A stretch of 7,302 nucleotides of DNA, taken from JBLMZW01 sp050259035. GTDB lineage: Bacteria; Bacillota; Syntrophomonadia; Syntrophomonadales; DTU052. Both the position numbers and the translations under genes were made by a program. The stretch is from contig JBLMZW010000096.1 in NCBI GenBank assembly GCA_050259035.1, forward strand, positions 1-7,302, written 5' to 3'. Below the pieces are notes generated by a model that saw only the letters and a list, made by a program, of their open reading frames with translations, was not told the DNA's origin and made no database searches. How positions within the stretch are numbered: position 1 is the stretch's first letter; the number at the start of each line of letters is the position of its first letter. Below, piece after piece: positions 5,060 to 7,302 of the stretch.

Positions 5060-7015
5060 TTATTGGTTAACCTGCATCTCGTCAGCAATGGAGGCGATTT
5101 CTTCTATCGAATTAGCCAGTTCATCAATGGCTTTGGCCTGCTCTGCAGCGACTCTGGAGGCCTCTTCAACTCGTTCTTCTACAGTTGTAATTACTTCGGC
5201 TACTCTAATTGCCTCTTTATGTCCTTCTTCGACGGCTACATTAATCTCATTAATGAATTTTCTAGCTCCCTTACGTCCTTCTGTTATATCATCCAATTTA
5301 GTTGTCAATACCTGGTTCTTCTGTGCCGCTACACCAGCCTGTTCGTTGGCTTTTCGACTTGCAGCTTCAGATTGAGCTATTTCCAATGCCACCTTGGTCA
5401 TTTGCCGCTGAATATTATCAACTAGGTCCTTTATCTTATCAGCGTTTTCGGCTGATTCAGTAGCCAGGTTCCTTATATCTCCAGCTACAACTGCGAAACC
5501 GCGTCCATATTCTCCTGCTGTAGCGGCTTCGACAAAACCATTAACCGCCAACATATTAGTCTGAATTGATACGTTTTCTATCGTATCCACAATTTTTTCG
5601 ATTCTGCGAATCTTATTCTGCAGGTCCTCTATAGCTACATTAGTCGTATCATATGACTTAATACAATTTTGTAGATTTTGCCAGATATTACGGGCATTTT
5701 CTCTGGCTTTAAGCAACATTTCTCCCAGTTGATTAAATATATCCGCGCCAGAGGCTGCGGTATCATTCATGGCATTTATGATTGCGCGGAATTCCTCAGA
5801 TATTTCTGCTGCCTTTCTTGCGTCCTGGCCAGCAGTTCTTGCAGCACCTGTCATTTGGCTTAAGGCACTGGCAATCTCGGTGGCAGAAGTACTAATCTCT
5901 TCAATATTGGCTGAAAGTTCCTCCGCGGTAGCGGCTACCTCTTCGGCTGATTTATTAATATTGGTGGATGTTTTTAACTCTTCGGCCATCTCGGATAGTT
6001 CCTGAGTGGCAACATTTACTTCAGCCAGGGCTTTGCTCTGTTCTATAACCGCTTTAGCCGATTCCTGGGTTCCACTGACCGCTTGTTCCGCAGCGGAAGC
6101 GATGGATTCAGCAGAACTTAGAAATTCGTCGGCCTTATTTTCAATTTTCACTCCGAATTCCACAATTTCGCTTATAGAATTGGCATACTCTTCAAAATTG
6201 TGGCCCATGTCCCTAAATCCCTGGTTACTGGTTTCCAAATCTTTTTGCATCTGGTTGAAGTCTTCCACTACGGCGTTGATATCTTTAACCACTGCTTCAA
6301 CACCAGCGCGAATATCTTCGACTACACCGCGTATATCTTTAGCCGATTTTTCCGAGGTTTCAGCCAGGTTTCTTACTTCATCGGCCACAACCGCAAATCC
6401 ACGCCCGTGTTCACCAGCTCTTGCCGCTTCAATAGCGGCATTCAAAGCTAAAAGGTTGGTTTGGTCAGCGATCATAACCACGGCTTGAACAATTTCACCT
6501 ATCTGCCGTGATTGAACTTCCAGTTCTTGAATTCGTTTCCCCGAATTTTGATTCTTAGTCGCCGCTTCACTCAGTTGGCCCAGCATTGCACCCATATTGG
6601 TTACTGATTCTTGCGCAGCCGATGCACTTTCCTGTGAAATTTGGTTTAACGCTTGAAAGGCCGTTTGCATTTCTACTGATGAACGGTTAACCTGAACTGC
6701 TCCGGCCCGCATCTGCTCTGCGCTGGAGCCGACTTGCTGTGCGTCTCCAGCAACACGGTCCATCAATTTAGAAAATTCCAATGCTGCTGCGTTTGATTCC
6801 TCTATGCCCGCCAGCAATTGCTCTGAAGCTGAAGCTATTCTTTCAGCCATTGCTTGCTGTTTAGCCAGGGTTCTGGCCCGCGCTTTCTCCTGAGCCATTT
6901 TGCGTGCCATTTCTCTTTTTCTGGCTATATCCTCGTTACTCTCTTCCTTTAACACAATCCCCGTCTTTTCTAATGAATTACTAGAAGCTGCAGGTTTTTC
7001 AAGTTTCTTTGCCAT
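5060..7015 (-). CDS. Soluble methyl-accepting chemotaxis protein with two signalling hairpins
   Basis: This 651-residue, almost wholly helical chemoreceptor has no signal peptide, membrane segment, PAS, Cache or HAMP domain, so it should be cytoplasmic. After a short leader and a basic helix (about 30-58), a first hairpin tip lies at about 175-220 (ADQTNLLALNAAIEAARAGE, then GRGFAVVADEVRNLA). A second lies at about 475-520 (SIQTNMLAVNGFVEAATAGE, then GRGFAVVAGDIRNLA). The GRGFAVV blocks start at G204 and G504, exactly 300 residues apart, so two full coiled-coil hairpins are fused end to end. The second tip is the more diverged. Sites matching the receptor methylation consensus are A61-A69 (E65/Q66), A306-S314 (E310/Q311) and A361-A369 (E365/E366), fitting the linked cheB. 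The C-terminus ends MQVNQ with no CheR-tether pentapeptide. The start has AGGAGG with a 7-nt spacer. What it senses is not evident. Confidence 0.93.
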   Translation of the reverse strand: MAKKLEKPAASSNSLEKTGIVLKEESNEDIARKREMARKMAQEKARARTLAKQQAMAERIASASEQLLAGIEESNAAALEFSKLMDRVAGDAQQVGSSAEQMRAGAVQVNRSSVEMQTAFQALNQISQESASAAQESVTNMGAMLGQLSEAATKNQNSGKRIQELEVQSRQIGEIVQAVVMIADQTNLLALNAAIEAARAGEHGRGFAVVADEVRNLAETSEKSAKDIRGVVEDIRAGVEAVVKDINAVVEDFNQMQKDLETSNQGFRDMGHNFEEYANSISEIVEFGVKIENKADEFLSSAESIASAAEQAVSGTQESAKAVIEQSKALAEVNVATQELSEMAEELKTSTNINKSAEEVAATAEELSANIEEISTSATEIASALSQMTGAARTAGQDARKAAEISEEFRAIINAMNDTAASGADIFNQLGEMLLKARENARNIWQNLQNCIKSYDTTNVAIEDLQNKIRRIEKIVDTIENVSIQTNMLAVNGFVEAATAGEYGRGFAVVAGDIRNLATESAENADKIKDLVDNIQRQMTKVALEIAQSEAASRKANEQAGVAAQKNQVLTTKLDDITEGRKGARKFINEINVAVEEGHKEAIRVAEVITTVEERVEEASRVAAEQAKAIDELANSIEEIASIADEMQVNQ

Positions 7016-7031
7016 ACCGTATCCTCCTACT

Positions 7032-7302
7032 TTATAGTACTGTCAGTGACCTTCCCCTACGATGAGCTGTTCTGCTATCTCTGGAATAACTAAGATCGGT
7101 AATTTTTACCTGATTCTGCTGTCCGGTTTCTATATCGAGAGCGGATACATCCAGAACCTGGTTACGGTCGATGGAAAAGGTAACATCGATACTGGGTTCA
7201 CCAGCCTTAGCCTTTTGAATTCCCGCCAAATGAAACCTTCCCAGGGATATACTATCGTCATCCATCAATCCCCTCTGTAATATGTGAATAATCACCTCCT
7301 CC
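7032..7302 (-). CDS. Hsp70/DnaK-like protein, C-terminal part only (5' end beyond right edge)
   Basis: The frame is open through the right edge. The visible part begins EEVIIHILQRGLMDDDSI, then SLGRFHLAGI, IDVTFSIDRNQVLDVSALD and IETGQQNQVKI. This is the beta-sandwich substrate-binding domain of Hsp70 chaperones (compare the DnaK pattern SLGRF.L.GI...I.VTFDID.NGIL.VSAKD..TG). The ATPase domain must lie beyond the window. A GTG at 7293-7295 is an internal Val codon, not a start, because the homology continues through it. The protein stops about 20 residues after the sandwich, so the usual alpha-helical lid of roughly 100 residues is missing. The last residues (SRDSRTAHRRGRSLTVL) are oddly Arg-rich; a one-base shift gives a more ordinary tail ending at 7043. 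It ends 16 nt before the receptor start and so is probably co-transcribed. A role with the receptor array is inference. Confidence 0.8.
   Translation of the reverse strand, partial: EEVIIHILQRGLMDDDSISLGRFHLAGIQKAKAGEPSIDVTFSIDRNQVLDVSALDIETGQQNQVKITDLSYSRDSRTAHRRGRSLTVL

Noticed and set aside
6006..6488. 160-codon plus-strand frame opposite the receptor gene, and other long plus-strand frames at 4525-4881, 3310-3672 and 5063-5425
   Set aside because: These are antisense shadows of strongly conserved coding regions on the minus strand. Their Ser/Ala/Thr-rich translations mirror the codon pattern of those genes.
7032..7295. A small independent gene starting at GTG 7295
   Set aside because: GTG fits a GGAGG motif at the edge, but Hsp70 homology (EEVIIHIL) continues upstream in frame, so GTG is an internal Val codon of a longer gene.

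Overview
The window looks like chromosomal DNA from a Gram-positive, anaerobic-type bacterium of the Firmicutes (Clostridia-like). This rests on the moderately AT-rich base composition, strong AGGAGG-type ribosome binding sites, GTG/TTG starts, a tRNA remnant with encoded CCA, and a chemotaxis set that uses CheX phosphatases rather than CheZ. The genus cannot be fixed from the sequence alone.

Positions 1-406 (minus strand, running off the left edge) hold a MerR-like helix-turn-helix protein with its own promoter near 545-574. Positions 407-991 hold no convincing gene. They carry that promoter, a cluster of short palindromes and repeats, a 3'-terminal tRNA-Trp remnant (880-924), and a strong hairpin terminator (935-961). 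The intact tRNA 3' half next to a non-matching 5' half looks like the right-hand attachment site of an integrated element lying to the left, with the HTH gene as its first visible cargo.

Positions 992-7302 (minus strand, transcribed right to left) are one compact chemosensory operon. In order of transcription it holds the tail of an Hsp70/DnaK-like gene entering from the right edge, a soluble receptor with two signalling hairpins, a triple-domain CheW, CheB methylesterase, a stand-alone CheY-type receiver, and two tandem CheX-type CheY-P phosphatases. Gaps are mostly 0-35 nt, and the cheW stop codon abuts the cheB start. The unit ends at the hairpin near 935-961.

The encoded circuit is largely readable. 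A cytoplasmic receptor signals through a three-CheW scaffold to a CheA kinase that is not in this window. Phosphate goes to CheY (output) and CheB (adaptation), and two CheX proteins remove phosphate from CheY. The unusual points are the double-headed receptor, the trivalent coupling protein with one odd domain, the doubled phosphatase, and the apparently lidless Hsp70-like partner at the head of the visible operon.
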